NCBI GenBank assembly: GCA_025201705.1
Contig: MU616597.1
Location: forward strand, 8,778-72,777
From: Dissophora ornata
Lineage: Eukaryota > Mortierellomycota > Mortierellomycetes > Mortierellales > Mortierellaceae
Direction of reading: 5' to 3'
DNA length: 64,000 nt
The stretch's first letter is position 1, and the number at the start of each line of letters is the position of its first letter. The notes under the pieces were generated by a model, which ran no database searches, was not told the origin of the DNA, and saw nothing but the letters and a program-made list of their open reading frames with translations. This document shows positions 49,039 through 60,705 of the stretch, in pieces. The translations under genes and the position numbers were made by a program.

Positions 49039-52000
49039 TTAGAACCCGGCACTCCTCATCAGCTCGGCACCGCTCTTCACCGGCTTTGGCGGTTTCATCT
49101 TCTTCAACATCCCTTTCTTCTTTTCTTTTTCACTGCTCGAGCTCTTCACACTCGCCGCCTTGCCGCTGTTGCTGCCGCTTCCCACCGACATTTGCGATGA
49201 CACCGTCTCCGCCGTGGACTCGGTCGTCATATGGCTGCTCGGGTATCCGCTCTTCATAGATTTGCTGCTATTAGTTGGAGTCATTCCATAGTCGGGGCCT
49301 CCCATCTGTTGCTGCTGCTGTTGCTTCATAATGAACCGCTGTTGCTGTTGCTGTTGCAGTTGTTGCTGCATCATAATCTCATCATCCCTCAATCGCTGTT
49401 GTCCCATCAAAAACTGTTGCTGACGCAAGTACTCCTGGTGCTGTTGCTGGTCGATGTCAAACTGCATTTGCATCTGCATCTGCATCTGAAGTCGACGCTT
49501 AGCCTGCTGCGCCCGAAGGTCATTGCCCCCTGCACTGGAATACATCGAAGCGCCGTCGTCATCAAGGCCATAGACGCTTGATGCGCCGTCGCCGCCTGGA
49601 CCGCCGCGCGCGTATCCGCTTTGCTGATGAGAAGAGATCAACCCCATTTGCTGGACTGCGGAAAGTGGCGAGGAGTATGTTTGATGTGTCTGGAAGTGTT
49701 GCTGAGATGAGCCGCGAACCGGACCCTGCGGAGGCAACTGGCTGCTCTCATACGTGGAAGCTAAGGAGGCGGCGTTGCTAAATGACATGGGTTGGCTTAC
49801 GAATGCCGAGGCATGGTTGTTGGTGATCTGCGTGTGCGGCGAGCGCATCTTGTTGCGTTGCTGCTGAGACTCGGGGGAGGACATATATACGGCATCTTGC
49901 TGTTGCTGATCATTTGACGCCAATGAAGCGTCAGGATTGTACTGTTGCTGGAGACTGTCGCCCATCATACCGCCGTCTGTGCTCACGCTGTCTCGCGACT
50001 GATGCCATGGCCCACGTCTCTTCTCTGGTGGAACTGGTGGTCGACTTGAGGGCGGCGGCACCTTGTTACTATAGTTCCTGCTCAATCCGCTATCGAGAAT
50101 GTAAGCCTGCGAGGAGATTCTCTTCCGCGTCGTGGGGGGAGGTGGCGGTGGTGGTGACAATGAATCGGCCCCAGACGTCAAGCCAGCATTTTGAGAGGAC
50201 ACTCTTGAGCCCTTGGCATGAGATGGAGGGGCGTTCATGGCCAAGCCCACAGCTCTTGCTTGAAGACCAAGCTCCCCTGCGATCAGCGCTGAGCTGTAGA
50301 TTCGGATCGGGTTCACCACAACGCCTTGGTGCAACACGTCCATACTCAGTGCATGTAGGCCGTTGAGCTGGTACCGCCGAGCTAGGATAAGCAAGTAGTC
50401 AGCGATACCTGGAGTGATCGGTGTGTTCTGAGGCAGTGCCCCTGTGTAGAGATAGTGCAGGAAGATTGGGATGACTTCGTCGGGGACGGGCATGACAAGG
50501 ATAAGTGGCGTGACGTAAGGGGGCGACAGGAGCATCGTCGAAAACGCCGGCCAGCGGGCTGCTAGAACAGTGGAGTTGGCATCAAAAAGTGTACCGGTAG
50601 CAGACGCAACGTGCATGTCGTTCAGTCCCGATTGCATAAGCAAGTCATTGCCCAAATCCTGCGCTGTGGGGAGGAAGGAGGGAACAGGTCGCTCGTAAAA
50701 TCCGTATGCTTGCAGATTGATCATCATAATATGGTTGTGGTGCTGGATTCTACTCGAATAGTCCACCTCCGAGTTTGAGTCCCTGTGCCCAAAGACCAAC
50801 AACGTGCCTGTGGCTGGGTGAAGAAGAGTTCTGTTCCATGAGCCGGTTTGGAGGATCGTATCGGTATCGAGTCTCTCCCACTTGTCCAATGGAAGGTTGT
50901 AGGCATATACGGCCATGGTAGGAGCCTTGCCCGAGATGATCAATGTTCCTGTGAGGATTAATTGGTTCTGGTAAACGTGTCCCTGAGGAAACCGCAGACC
51001 CGCCGGCAACTCATGACCTCTTCTCTCGAGCGCATGCGACTTGTCCGCCAATGTGAACGCCGGTGCGCTTGCTGGAGACCGAGCATATTGTGGAGTAATG
51101 ACTTTGAGTTCCCGTTGCAAATTTTGAAAGTTGTAGTTGGAGTATAGGTAGATCGACGGCATGTCCTTGCCGGCTTTGAACGCTGGTGTCAGCTCTCCAC
51201 TTTTCAGTCGTTCTGAAGTCTTCCTGGCGCCACTTTGCACAGCCTCCCTCGAGCTCTCCATCTCGGACTTTGTAGATTGAGAAGATGCGACGGAGCTGGG
51301 CGCTGAGATCAATCCGCTAAGAACCTGAGAGATGCTAGCCATGGCATCGATCGGACCGGACTCGGTTGCAGGCCACGAGAGGTTAGAGGAGATTTGAGGC
51401 AAGGACGCGCTCACCGATGGGAACGAATGTGACGAAGGTGTGGGCTCGCTTGAGGACTGTAAACTGGGACCAGTGGCAGCAATCGTTCTGTATGATCCAC
51501 ACTGGCCAATATTCTTGATCGATGCAACCCATTCCCAGGTGTGGAGGTCGAGCACGCAGGCATCCTGGACATATGCCTTGACCGTGTCTGTGCCACCAAT
51601 CACTACTAGGTAGTGATCAAGGATAGTCGCCAAATGTGCCCAACGCGCTCTCGGCCTGTGCTCATTGTGGGCTGGGTGTTTCTGTTGCCAGCGTTGCGTG
51701 ACAATGTCATACACATGCAGGTCATCCAGCGCCCCCAATTGCCCACTTTGATCGCCTTCGTTGTCGCTGTCCTCACCGCCCTTGTTTGCCTGCACAGGCC
51801 CCATTCCGCCAAAGAGGATGAGCGAGGTACCGTAAGCATTAAGAGTGTGAAAGTACCGAGGACGGGGCATTGAGAGGGCTTCAGATAAAGAGCTGGTAAT
51901 GCTGTTGACAGGATCTGTCGTGAGCGAGAGCGAAAAGAGGGCTGACGGGTCTGTAGCGCCTTTGACTGTGTTACCGTCGCCAGTATTGTCATTGGCTTGC

Positions 52001-52353
52001 CTAGGAGGGGCCTGGATCGTCTGCCAGTATCCTGTCTCGACGTCGAGCACGAAGTGGCAGTTGGTTAACTCGCGATTTTCAAGTCGGCCTCCAAAGCAGT
52101 GCATAGCTGAATCATTGACGAGGACGATCGCCGACCCCATCAAAGGCGGAGGGGGCGTCCCTTTCGTTGCCTTGGATGTGATCGCGAGTGCCTTCGTGGA
52201 GGGCTGCTGTTTATTAGCCTGTGGCATCTCTTTGTCTGCTGACGAACTTTGTTGACCGAGCCCTGAATGTTGTGAGCTGTTGCTGTAGTGGTCGGCGTGA
52301 GAGTTATATGGGTCGTTGAGGGGACCCAGTGCTGGTCTTGCGATGGTGGTCAT
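49039..52353 (-). CDS. Kelch-repeat and BTB-domain protein, about 1104 aa
   Basis: A single intronless frame from ATG at 52353. Residues about 65-510 carry kelch-type beta-propeller blades: SAIVLVNDSAMHCFGGRLEN, YFHTLNAYGTSLILFGGMGP, ARWAHLATILDHYLVVIGGT and later NRTLLHPATGTLLVFGHRD. A BTB-like segment follows at about 594-710 (GTLFDANSTVLAARWPAFST, VIPIFLHYLYTGALPQNTP, ILARRYQLNGLHALSMDVL). The C-terminal third is low complexity with long poly-Gln runs and a Met/Gln heptad-like stretch (LQMQMQMQMQFD). It ends in a Lys-rich tail (EKEKKKGMLKKMKPPKPVKS). The kelch then BTB order resembles fission-yeast Ral2, a Ras-pathway activator; that link is inference. Alternatively it is a Cullin-3 adaptor. 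Confidence 0.85.
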   Translation of the reverse strand: MTTIARPALGPLNDPYNSHADHYSNSSQHSGLGQQSSSADKEMPQANKQQPSTKALAITSKATKGTPPPPLMGSAIVLVNDSAMHCFGGRLENRELTNCHFVLDVETGYWQTIQAPPRQANDNTGDGNTVKGATDPSALFSLSLTTDPVNSITSSLSEALSMPRPRYFHTLNAYGTSLILFGGMGPVQANKGGEDSDNEGDQSGQLGALDDLHVYDIVTQRWQQKHPAHNEHRPRARWAHLATILDHYLVVIGGTDTVKAYVQDACVLDLHTWEWVASIKNIGQCGSYRTIAATGPSLQSSSEPTPSSHSFPSVSASLPQISSNLSWPATESGPIDAMASISQVLSGLISAPSSVASSQSTKSEMESSREAVQSGARKTSERLKSGELTPAFKAGKDMPSIYLYSNYNFQNLQRELKVITPQYARSPASAPAFTLADKSHALERRGHELPAGLRFPQGHVYQNQLILTGTLIISGKAPTMAVYAYNLPLDKWERLDTDTILQTGSWNRTLLHPATGTLLVFGHRDSNSEVDYSSRIQHHNHIMMINLQAYGFYERPVPSFLPTAQDLGNDLLMQSGLNDMHVASATGTLFDANSTVLAARWPAFSTMLLSPPYVTPLILVMPVPDEVIPIFLHYLYTGALPQNTPITPGIADYLLILARRYQLNGLHALSMDVLHQGVVVNPIRIYSSALIAGELGLQARAVGLAMNAPPSHAKGSRVSSQNAGLTSGADSLSPPPPPPPTTRKRISSQAYILDSGLSRNYSNKVPPPSSRPPVPPEKRRGPWHQSRDSVSTDGGMMGDSLQQQYNPDASLASNDQQQQDAVYMSSPESQQQRNKMRSPHTQITNNHASAFVSQPMSFSNAASLASTYESSQLPPQGPVRGSSQQHFQTHQTYSSPLSAVQQMGLISSHQQSGYARGGPGGDGASSVYGLDDDGASMYSSAGGNDLRAQQAKRRLQMQMQMQMQFDIDQQQHQEYLRQQQFLMGQQRLRDDEIMMQQQLQQQQQQRFIMKQQQQQQMGGPDYGMTPTNSSKSMKSGYPSSHMTTESTAETVSSQMSVGSGSNSGKAASVKSSSSEKEKKKGMLKKMKPPKPVKSGAELMRSAGF

Positions 52354-55300
52354 GATATGTGGAGAGGCGTTGAGGTGAGATGAGCCCTGAGGTGAGATGA
52401 GCGTTGAGGCGAGATGGAGTATTAGGCGATGGGGATGGCGGGCTGATGATGATCCTTGAAGATGATCACAAGTTATTCTAGACGGTGTTGAGTGGACCGT
52501 CCAGGGCGTGTGGAACGAATTAAACTAAAAAGTATTATAAAATCTAGAAACCCGACGATCTAACTGAATGTGCGGACGTTGGAAAACAGGGTTGCGTTGG
52601 GGAGCAAGCAGAGAGACGGTAAGGAGTATGGACAGCAATCGTAATCCCGCGGTAGCAGACACCGTCAACTTGGTCAAGACAGCGAGCAGTAATGCTATTT
52701 CCTGGCGCTGGTGAGTCCCTGAAGTCAGATCGCGGAAAGAGGACAGTATTAGTTCGCTGTACGAGTCCAGACAGGCCTCATTGGACTGGAAGACTGACTA
52801 TTCATTCGCCCTCCTCCGAAACCAGGAACCGACAATCATTGTCTGTGTCCTTCACTTACTCAGTAAGAGAGTCTCCTGGTCAGAGTAGACAAATACAGCC
52901 CTGGGGTAATACGTTTCCCAGAAAGTGGCAACCCCGGTCGGGATTGGTTTTGTTATGTAGTATGTACAAAGCTAAGGATGGGGTTGAATAATGCGATCCG
53001 GCACCGGTGTGTGAGGAATCGGTTGAAGAGAAGGGGGACGACGAGATAAGGGTGGAAGGGCGATAGGGATGAATGTGGCGGAGGAGGAGGAGGAAGAGGA
53101 GGAGGAGGAGGAGAGTGAAGAGGGAGAGTGAAGAGGGAGGGGGGCGAAGGAGGGAATAGTTGTGGGGTGGAAGAGAAGAAAGGAAAAGACAGGCGCAATG
53201 GACGAATGATCACAATTATTGAGCCTTCAGTATTTGAGAAAGTGAACAAACAATCCATTGACGGAGGCATAACTTAGGCGAGTTGCCTGCCTGCAACTGA
53301 AATGAACTCTACTCTTGCGCCAGGCTTGATCAGCAGAGATGGAGACAGAAGAGATGAAAATAAAATCATGGTTCATGAGGATTTTGTTATACTTTTGAGA
53401 ACCTTGCTCGTCCCTCCTTCCTTCTTCCATTTCTTCTCTGCCTTCCGTGTTTGTCATCACCCTTCACTCAATCCTGAGGATCGCATGATAATAAACCGAG
53501 CACCAACTCGAACGTGCTCACCATGGCATGCGAATTCTCAGTAAGCTTCATTAAGTGAAAGGCGGTCAGTGACAGTTGGACCCTATTGAGGTGGGCTGTC
53601 TCTTGCGGCTCTGACCGTCAATGATGGACAACCCTGCATAACGGGAATATACAAAAGTCTGCGTGTAGGCCAGCGAGGGACTCCATGCAAGTCTGGTTTA
53701 GTCTGTCGGTGCTCAATTAACCCGATGGTCTACGCGGGACTTGGCCATTTTTTTTTTTAATTCTGTGTTCAAGTATCTTATTTTATTTTACATCCCGGCC
53801 TCAGGGACGGCCTGGGTCCAGGAAAAGGCTCTCCGGAGTTGAGTTCTGTTCGCTGGGTGACAAGAGCAACAGGGCGCGGTCAGAGCCGGTGCGTGTGTTT
53901 TTGTTCTGTGGGTTGAGCGTGGAGGTAATGGTGGGGTGAGCGTGCAAAAACGATGCTCAACGCAGAAAATTGTCTTGTGCGTGCTTTTCCAGCTTGCTCG
54001 TGCGCCACAGTCCACTGTCTGTGGTTTGTGCTTTTATTTTTTTTTTCATTTTCATGTGGAGAATTATCATTTGAAAAAAAAAAAAAAAAAAAGACAACGC
54101 GACACGCTGTATGTTGAGAATCAGCGGACTAAGAAGCATGTACTGTTCATGTACACTGCATGTCAGATAAACATCCATCGTGCATCTCTTTGACTGATGG
54201 AGATACGATGAAGCCGCATCGGGGCTCGGTGCCAATCTTAATCGGACGACTCCCCTGCCAAGGAGCACACCCATCCCCTGATGTCATGCGGTTGGGGCAT
54301 GGAGGCACAGTATGCCGCTTATTCGTGCTACAGCACAATGAGCTTGCTCGTGTCGGCGCTCGAGCTGACAGGCCGACAACGGCTGTCTTTCCTGTGTTCA
54401 TGAGGGCATCCTGCCTGTCCCACTGATTGGATACGTGGATGCCTTTGCATTTATGTTTGTGTTTGTTTATTTGTTTATTTGTTTATCGTGCATACCTGCT
54501 ATGTGTGCATCCAAGCAAACATTATAGCCTCCGTCTTTTTTAATATTTCTGATGTCCCCTCCGTCGTTCTCGGGCGCAACCACAGAGCCTCGCCCTCCTC
54601 GGGCAATATGTAGTCATGTCTATGGTCTGTCATGTGCCAACAATAGGCTATCACCAACTGGGCCACCAGACCGCAGCTTGCGCAACTGCCACGGCAAACT
54701 TAGCGCATACTTTATATTTCTAATGCATGTACCTCTCGAAGCGGAGCTCTCCATGATGATGGGAAACAAGGGTATGTATTGCGACAATGTAATGCGTCAT
54801 TCATTACTGCAACAATCGAGATACATGACATCGACATCGAGATACGTCGACATCGAGATACGTCGACATCGAGATACATCGATCTTCCATCGTAATATTG
54901 AACAAATTTGACGCGCCTACGCCAACACGTAATTAATTTCAAGTCCAGACCTCAATGCTTTCTTCACCTCGTGCATGACGCAGCACACACAAGTATGCAA
55001 AATGTGTAGACGACATTATCTAGCTCGGCTGAGCATTCGGTTCCCGTGTGTCCGGTCTCTGAGATATACGAAATAATTTAACCGTGCTCCTGCGCATGGA
55101 AGGAACATGAGGAGCAGCAAACTACGCAGGCTGTGCTTTGGCAACTGGACGTGCGCACACTTTTGCTCTTGATCTCGCCCCCTGATTTTATATTTCTTCC
55201 TTAACACATTTTTCGATTTTAATATTAGTCGAGCGAAGCATTGTGGCGTATCCCATCATCAAAGTGACGCGTAGAGCAGGTAGCCTAGTAGGGTATTTCA

Positions 55301-55598
55301 AATACGGTATATTACACCAGCATTGAAGACTCATCACCCGAACCACGATCTGACGTACTTGGAACATTTAGTAGCCTCGCGCTTCGAATACTACGACTGC
55401 ATGCCGATCTTGCTCATCCTAAGATTATTCCATATCTCAATAAATTTGATTTATTTTATTGTTCATCTATTACTGCAGAGAAATGGAGGGAAGAGAATAT
55501 AATTACAAGCGAAAGGGATTAACGATAACGGCAAATTGAAAGAAGGACAAGGTATACACAAAGAAAAATTAGCGTCCCAACGCTTCCTTTTTCTTTCA
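52354..55598. other. Intergenic region with simple repeats
   Basis: No supported gene across 3.2 kb. 53075-53145 is a GGA/GA-rich purine tract. An A18-type run lies at 54074-54091, and a TTTG/TTTA microsatellite at 54463-54487. A minisatellite lies at 54816-54881. Several AT-rich and poly-T stretches occur near 53740-53800. Frames in this region (for example 54160-54426 and 54552-54911) lack recognisable motifs. Confidence 0.5.
54816..54881. repeat. 16-bp minisatellite, about four units
   Basis: Tandem copies of cgagatacgtcgacat, with one variant first unit and one variant last unit, in intergenic DNA. The unit contains the palindrome gtcgac. Confidence 0.9.
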
Positions 55599-56961
55599 TC
55601 ATTTGCTCATGCTAGAAGGAATAGAGATCAGATGCCTCATCCTCTCGACTTTGACCTTCAGGTACTTGTCGAGTTCTTTGCCTCTGACAATCTTGTTCTC
55701 GACAGCACCCTCCTTGACCTCAAACTCTGCCTCCATGCCCTGCTCAATTGCCTCCCAGGACTTGGGCATCATTGGCACTCTCTCGACGACCTTGATCTGA
55801 CTGTCCTTCTCGATCTGCTCAATCTTGTCGGGGTTGTTGGTCAAGAGGCGGATCTGATCCATACCGAGATCCTCGAGAATTGCCTGTGCGACCTCATAGG
55901 TGCGCTCGTCGGCTCCATGGTTCAGCATCAAGTTGGCCATCACAGTGTCATATCCCAGATCTTGCAAGTTGTATGCTCTATTATTGATAGAAGCAGATCA
56001 GGGCAAAGGCTAGTGTGAGTACTTTGATTTTTGTGATGTGTGAGACCAAGAAGAAAAACAAAACGTGATGTGTTTTTTATCTTTACCTCAGTTTCTCGGC
56101 GAGGCCAATGCCGCGGCCCTCCTGCCGAAGGTAAACAACAACCCCGGATCCCTCCGCCTTCATCAGACGGATCGCTTCATCCAATTGCTCGCCGCAATCG
56201 CAGCGGGCAGAGTGACCGATCTCTCCGGTGAAGCACTCTGAGTGGATTCGAGCAAGTGGAACCAATGGCGTATCTCTAGCCAATTGCACCGCTTCCGTTG
56301 ACAATGGTCCAGTCGAGTAGCTGAACAAGTCAGGAGTAGCTCCATTTTGTTGCTGTTCCTCCGATACAGAGTTGCGCAGACGACCAGTGTACGCTCCTCG
56401 CTTCACTCGGTCCATCTCGGTCTCGTTCCATTGAACCCTATCCAGACTCTTGCTTCGGATCGCATCACCAAAGACGAACGCCATATGTTCCTTCTTATCC
56501 TTTGAGTTCTCATAGATGTGCAAAAAGTATTCAGATCCGTCTGGGGTTGGGATTCGGGCTCTAGCTGTGCACCAGGCAATTGCTTCACTGATACTCTTTG
56601 TCTGTCCCTGTGCCAATGGTGGAGTTGAAGGGGGAGTGTTATAGGAGGTAGCCGTTGAGGCAGTGGACGTGCTCGGGTTGGCAGAAGATGGAGCATCGAT
56701 CTGAACTGAGGGACGACGGGGCACAGGTGTTTGCAAGAAGGAGGAGCTGTCTAGTTTGCCCTGGCGGACGTGGGTATCTGGTTGGTACTGATGGTGGTGG
56801 CTGTACTTGCTGCCGTGGTGGTTGTAGTGATGGGAGTGGTTGTGGGCGTGTGAGTGGCTCTTGAGGAAGAACGGACTCATGTGGTCGATAGCGTTCCTGG
56901 GAATGTAGTCGTCGTGTACAGAGGCAGGAGAGGCCTCAGTCATGGAGATATCGCAGACCAT
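55599..56961 (-). CDS. RIB1: GTP cyclohydrolase II (riboflavin biosynthesis)
   Basis: Catalyses the first step of riboflavin synthesis, opening the GTP imidazole ring. Exons 56961-56087 and 55977-55599 join as CTG AG|A GCA (LRAYNL), giving 417 residues. Zinc ligands are intact in [18 protein letters not shown], the active-site [20 protein letters not shown] spans the splice, and [11 protein letters not shown] is the family C-terminal motif. The N-terminal half is non-conserved and Ser/Thr/Pro-rich. It includes a histidine-rich segment ([15 protein letters not shown] and SHHHQYQP, about residues 34-62) not needed for the catalytic fold. Start chosen at the first in-frame ATG ([12 protein letters not shown]); Met-7 is an alternative. 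Purine-rich tandem repeats lie just upstream. Confidence 0.93.
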
Positions 56962-57002
56962 GGTAGATTGAGAGAGTGAGCACAGGACGGTCAAAGCAAC
57001 AG

Positions 57003-57082
57003 TGTGGAGGAGAGAAAGAAAGTGGAGGAGAGATAGAAAAGTGGAGGAGAGATACAAAAGTGGAGGAGAGATAGAAAAGAGG
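57003..57082. repeat. Purine-rich tandem repeat upstream of RIB1
   Basis: About four head-to-tail copies of a roughly 19-bp unit (tggaggagagatagaaaag with small changes) lie 40-120 bp before the RIB1 start, in the likely promoter or leader. On the RIB1 strand this is a polypyrimidine tract. Confidence 0.9.
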
Positions 57083-57731
57083 AAAGAGAGAAAAGAGGAG
57101 GAGAGAGTGGAGGCAAGAGAAGGGAAAGAGGAGACGAGTTCTTTTATATAAGCAGAGCGCAGCGACCACGGGCGGAAAGGAGCGATTCAGGAAAGTGGGA
57201 TTGCGATGCAGGAGTGATCGAGAAGAGGGCGAGAGAGGTGATCTTCCTTTTGTCCAGGCGCATTAATAATGAATTGATACCGGATTCGCTCATATTTGTC
57301 ATGATCTGCGTGCTCCGTTAGTCATCGCCGTGTGCCTGATATGCAATTGATGCGTTGTGGCGATCGGGCAGTAGCAAAAGTGTGATAAAAACGAGGTGGC
57401 CACCCTCTCTGCAGGCGCAATGGGCGTCTATATTTCTGGTTTTCACCTGGTCTCCCTCTCCCTCTCCCTCCTTCCTTGTTCCTCAACATGCAGCAGCTTC
57501 CCCGGAGAGGCATCCCTTCTGCCAGTCAAGAAAAATATGGTTTTTCCCACTCGCTGGCTTGTCCCATTGGTGGCTTTGCTTATCTTGATGAAACGTGACA
57601 GTGAAACTTCCAATCGCATGCGTTAACACTACGAAAAGACAATGGCGAATCCGTACCGCTCCAAGGGGAAAACATCACGGGCATCATTCTAATCCTCTGC
57701 ATTCACTCAATCCATCCCCCTGCAACCAACC
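57083..57731. promoter_or_regulatory. Divergent upstream region, RIB1 / COX6
   Basis: The two genes point away from each other, and this stretch with the purine repeats next to it holds both promoters. A tttatataa TATA-like element lies at 57142-57150 on the RIB1 side. No other gene is supported. Confidence 0.5.
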
Positions 57732-58693
57732 ATGACCCGTCTTGCTACCATCTCCCGCCCCCTTGCTGCCGCTGCCCGTGTCCACGTCGCCCGCTCGGCC
57801 ATTGCCACCCGCTCTGCTGTTCAGAGTACGTGAACTTTTATTTTTTGTATTCCGAAAATATTAATTGATCGCCGGAATAAGCGTAAACAACTGCACTTCC
57901 TCAGCGCTGCATCGGGGGATAAGAAACAACCACACAAACCAGGACTTGTTCTTGATTGTGTTCCTGAAGACTTGCTGAAAGATGCGACAAGGAATAATCT
58001 ATGGATGATCTTTGTGAATCGGGATCTCACTTTTGGTCGGAAAGATCGGATCTCGCAGCGAAAATAAACCTGCAATATTGAACGGAAATGTGCGGATCCT
58101 TGCTCACAGCATATCCCACGGAGGCCGAAATCGCATGGGAGCTATATCTACATTTGCAAATATTTCTGCACTAGTGGGCGTCCTGCGTCTCGGATTGTGT
58201 TGAAGAAACTCAGGAAGCAATTGATGACGGTAGCACGGAATGCATGAATATCGGGAACAAGCAGCACAGGACCCACACCGAACACTAGCACGGCAAAATG
58301 ACGTCTAAGAAGAAACCACTCCTAACAGCATGTCCCATATATCTTCTATAACACAACAATCTAGTCCGCAACTACTCTTCAGATCACGGCGAGGAGTCCT
58401 TTGAGCACTTCACCGAGCGTTTCGTCAAGTTCTTTGACAACGTTGATGACGTCTTTGAGCTCCAGCGTGGATTGAACAACGCTTTCGGTTACGATCTCGT
58501 CCCCTCGACCTCGGTCATTGCCGCTGCTCTCAAGGCCTCCAGACGCGTTGATGACTACGCTACCGCTGTCCGTGTCTTTGAGGGATTGAAGGTCAAGGCT
58601 GGATCGGATGCTCTCTACAAGCAGTACTTGGATGAGCTCGCCCCCCTCAAGACTGAGTTGGGTGTTCAGACCAAGGAGGAGCTCGGATTGTAA
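57732..58693 (+). CDS. COX6: Cytochrome c oxidase subunit VI (COX5A homologue)
   Basis: Nuclear-encoded matrix-side subunit of respiratory complex IV. Exons 57732-57825 and 58365-58693 join as A|TC to give 140 residues. The N-terminus MTRLATISRPLAAAARVHVA is a classic Arg/Ala-rich mitochondrial presequence, followed by RNYSSDHG near the expected cleavage. The mature part matches the family along its length: FVKFFDNVDDVFELQRGLNN, AFGYDLVPSTSVIAAAL, RVDDYATAVRVFEGLK and YLDELAPLKTELGV. The 539-bp intron is long relative to the 423-nt coding sequence. The stop is followed at once by TAAATAAA, with AATAAA again near 58840. Confidence 0.95.
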
Positions 58694-60705
58694 ATAAAAA
58701 GGAATCCAGCGTCTTCTCTTTTTTTTTTTTGTACTTTTGTTGTCTGCATTTTTTTGATCAGCGAAAAAAAAAAAAAAGAGAAGGAAGAATAACCAATCGT
58801 CAAGGATACAAACGACTAGAGAAAACATCGTAGTAACTCAATAAATACATCCTTGGATAATTTACTTATACACATCGCTGCCTGCTCTTCCACTCTAGGA
58901 TGTGACACTCCAATGGCCTAATAATGAGTCCATGAACCCAAGGATGGAAAGAACAATTATCGGTCGAACCTGCCGCGATTGCGTCTTAATATGCAATTAG
59001 ACCTCATAATTGAGGTAGAGAGTTGCAAGGGAATGATGATCATCACATACCAAAGCCCGAGATTACATCGCTGCAACTCAATTGGAAGTACGAGGGAGGC
59101 TATCGTACGTAGCCTTTTCGTCCCCAAAGGCGCGATTAATAGAGGCCAAGGTTAGTACGTTATAGTCATCACCCATAATATCCAATTGAGGCTTCACGAT
59201 CCGCGAGCGTTACTCTCTGGCAGACCCCTGCCCTTCCGGGTCTCCCTCCCATCCCGGCAGATCCAACCCGTGGGGGATGTTGGCACCTCTCGGGAAACAG
59301 TCCCTCGACCTGGACAGGTCGTCAATTTCGTAGACAGTCCGCTTTGTGGTCCCACAGGACAGCACTGCTATTTCAAGGAGCATTTTGGGCCCAAAAACAA
59401 GGTCCAGTGTGTGCTTAAATATTCGAAGCAGTCCGGAGCCATTTTTGCTCCTCAGAATCAATAGAAAGATCCGAGTAAACATGTCTGAGTTCCTCCCATA
59501 CGCTCACAAGGCGTCTCTCCATGGGTGTGTTCGTCTACTTCCATTCGGAAGAAGTTGTCAAATATCCCTCTTCCACACCGAGTTCGTAAACATGCGGGCA
59601 AGGTACTATATGGGGGCAACATTCCATCTCACTTTACATCAAAAGAAAAAAAAAAAAAAACTCCTTTCATGACAAATTAACCAGCATGAATGGCTTTGGA
59701 GCGATGATATCCATGCTTGTTGTTATTTGAGCGTCTCGCGTGTTAAAAACCCTTTTCACCTCGCCAGGAGGGTCGCGCATCGCGTACATCGTCACGCGTC
59801 TGACTCCCGTGGTGGATAACTAATTTTAATACCCAAAGCCCTCTCTTCCGTGAACCCTTATACATCACTACACCCAAATGCTCTCACAGTGGTTGTATCT
59901 GAATATGAAGATGTCTTCCGGAACAGTTCTCGTGTTCTATCGCTGCATTTGAACCTCGCGGCAAGACCAGTGTTGTCAACTATTAGGGACCAACAATAGG
60001 CTTGTTATTTATTTCTGGCGAGCAATGACCTTTTCATCTCTTTGCTCCCAGTTCTATCTCGTCGTTTGTGTACCAGTGAATCAGGCGCTCTAGGTAGCCA
60101 GGTCAGTTACTACCAGAATCACACCATTGATGCTCTCGTCCTCACGTTCCTAGACGAGATCCAAACAGGCAGCACACCTGTGTCTCGACTTTGGTCACCA
60201 CCTTTCCGATACCTTCTCTAGTTCCACCATCTTACGCTGTTCTAAAAAAACTCGCTCATGAATATCAAGAATTGTAATTCTCTCGCAGTTACGACTGCGT
60301 GTCAGGCAGTTGCGCAAAACATGGGATATAACACAAACAAGAAACCCTTTGGACTTGGGTCTGGAGGGTGGAAGGACACAGGACTACATCGCGTTTCTTC
60401 GAATTCTACACAACATGATTTCAGCGTTCACCTGTCCATGTTACATCCAAGGTGCACCGCAATATCCCTCGACTGATAAGACGTGGCACGATTGGACGAC
60501 AGCTACACATTGGTCAGCAAGGATATGAGGGATAATCCTGGCACCTCTTTTTGTGCTAGATCTCAATCGGTATGCGGCAATTGTTGCGCGATCTAAACCT
60601 CGAGTTCTCGACTCAGAAGTTGCAAGAAATAAACCTGCTCTCTCTTTCACTAGGACATGTTCAATAGTTGAATGTATTTTATTAAAAGCAATTGTGGCTG
60701 CTGCT
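58694..60705. other. Gene-poor intergenic region
   Basis: No supported gene over 2 kb between COX6 and RPL2. Small frames on both strands around 59186-59672 and 60258-60528 lack motifs and splice partners. A-runs occur at 58765-58777 and 59645-59659. No tRNA-like cloverleaf was found by eye. Confidence 0.45.

Noticed and set aside
59186..59672. Possible gene between COX6 and RPL2
   Set aside because: Frames on both strands, no motif, and surrounding stops; not supported.
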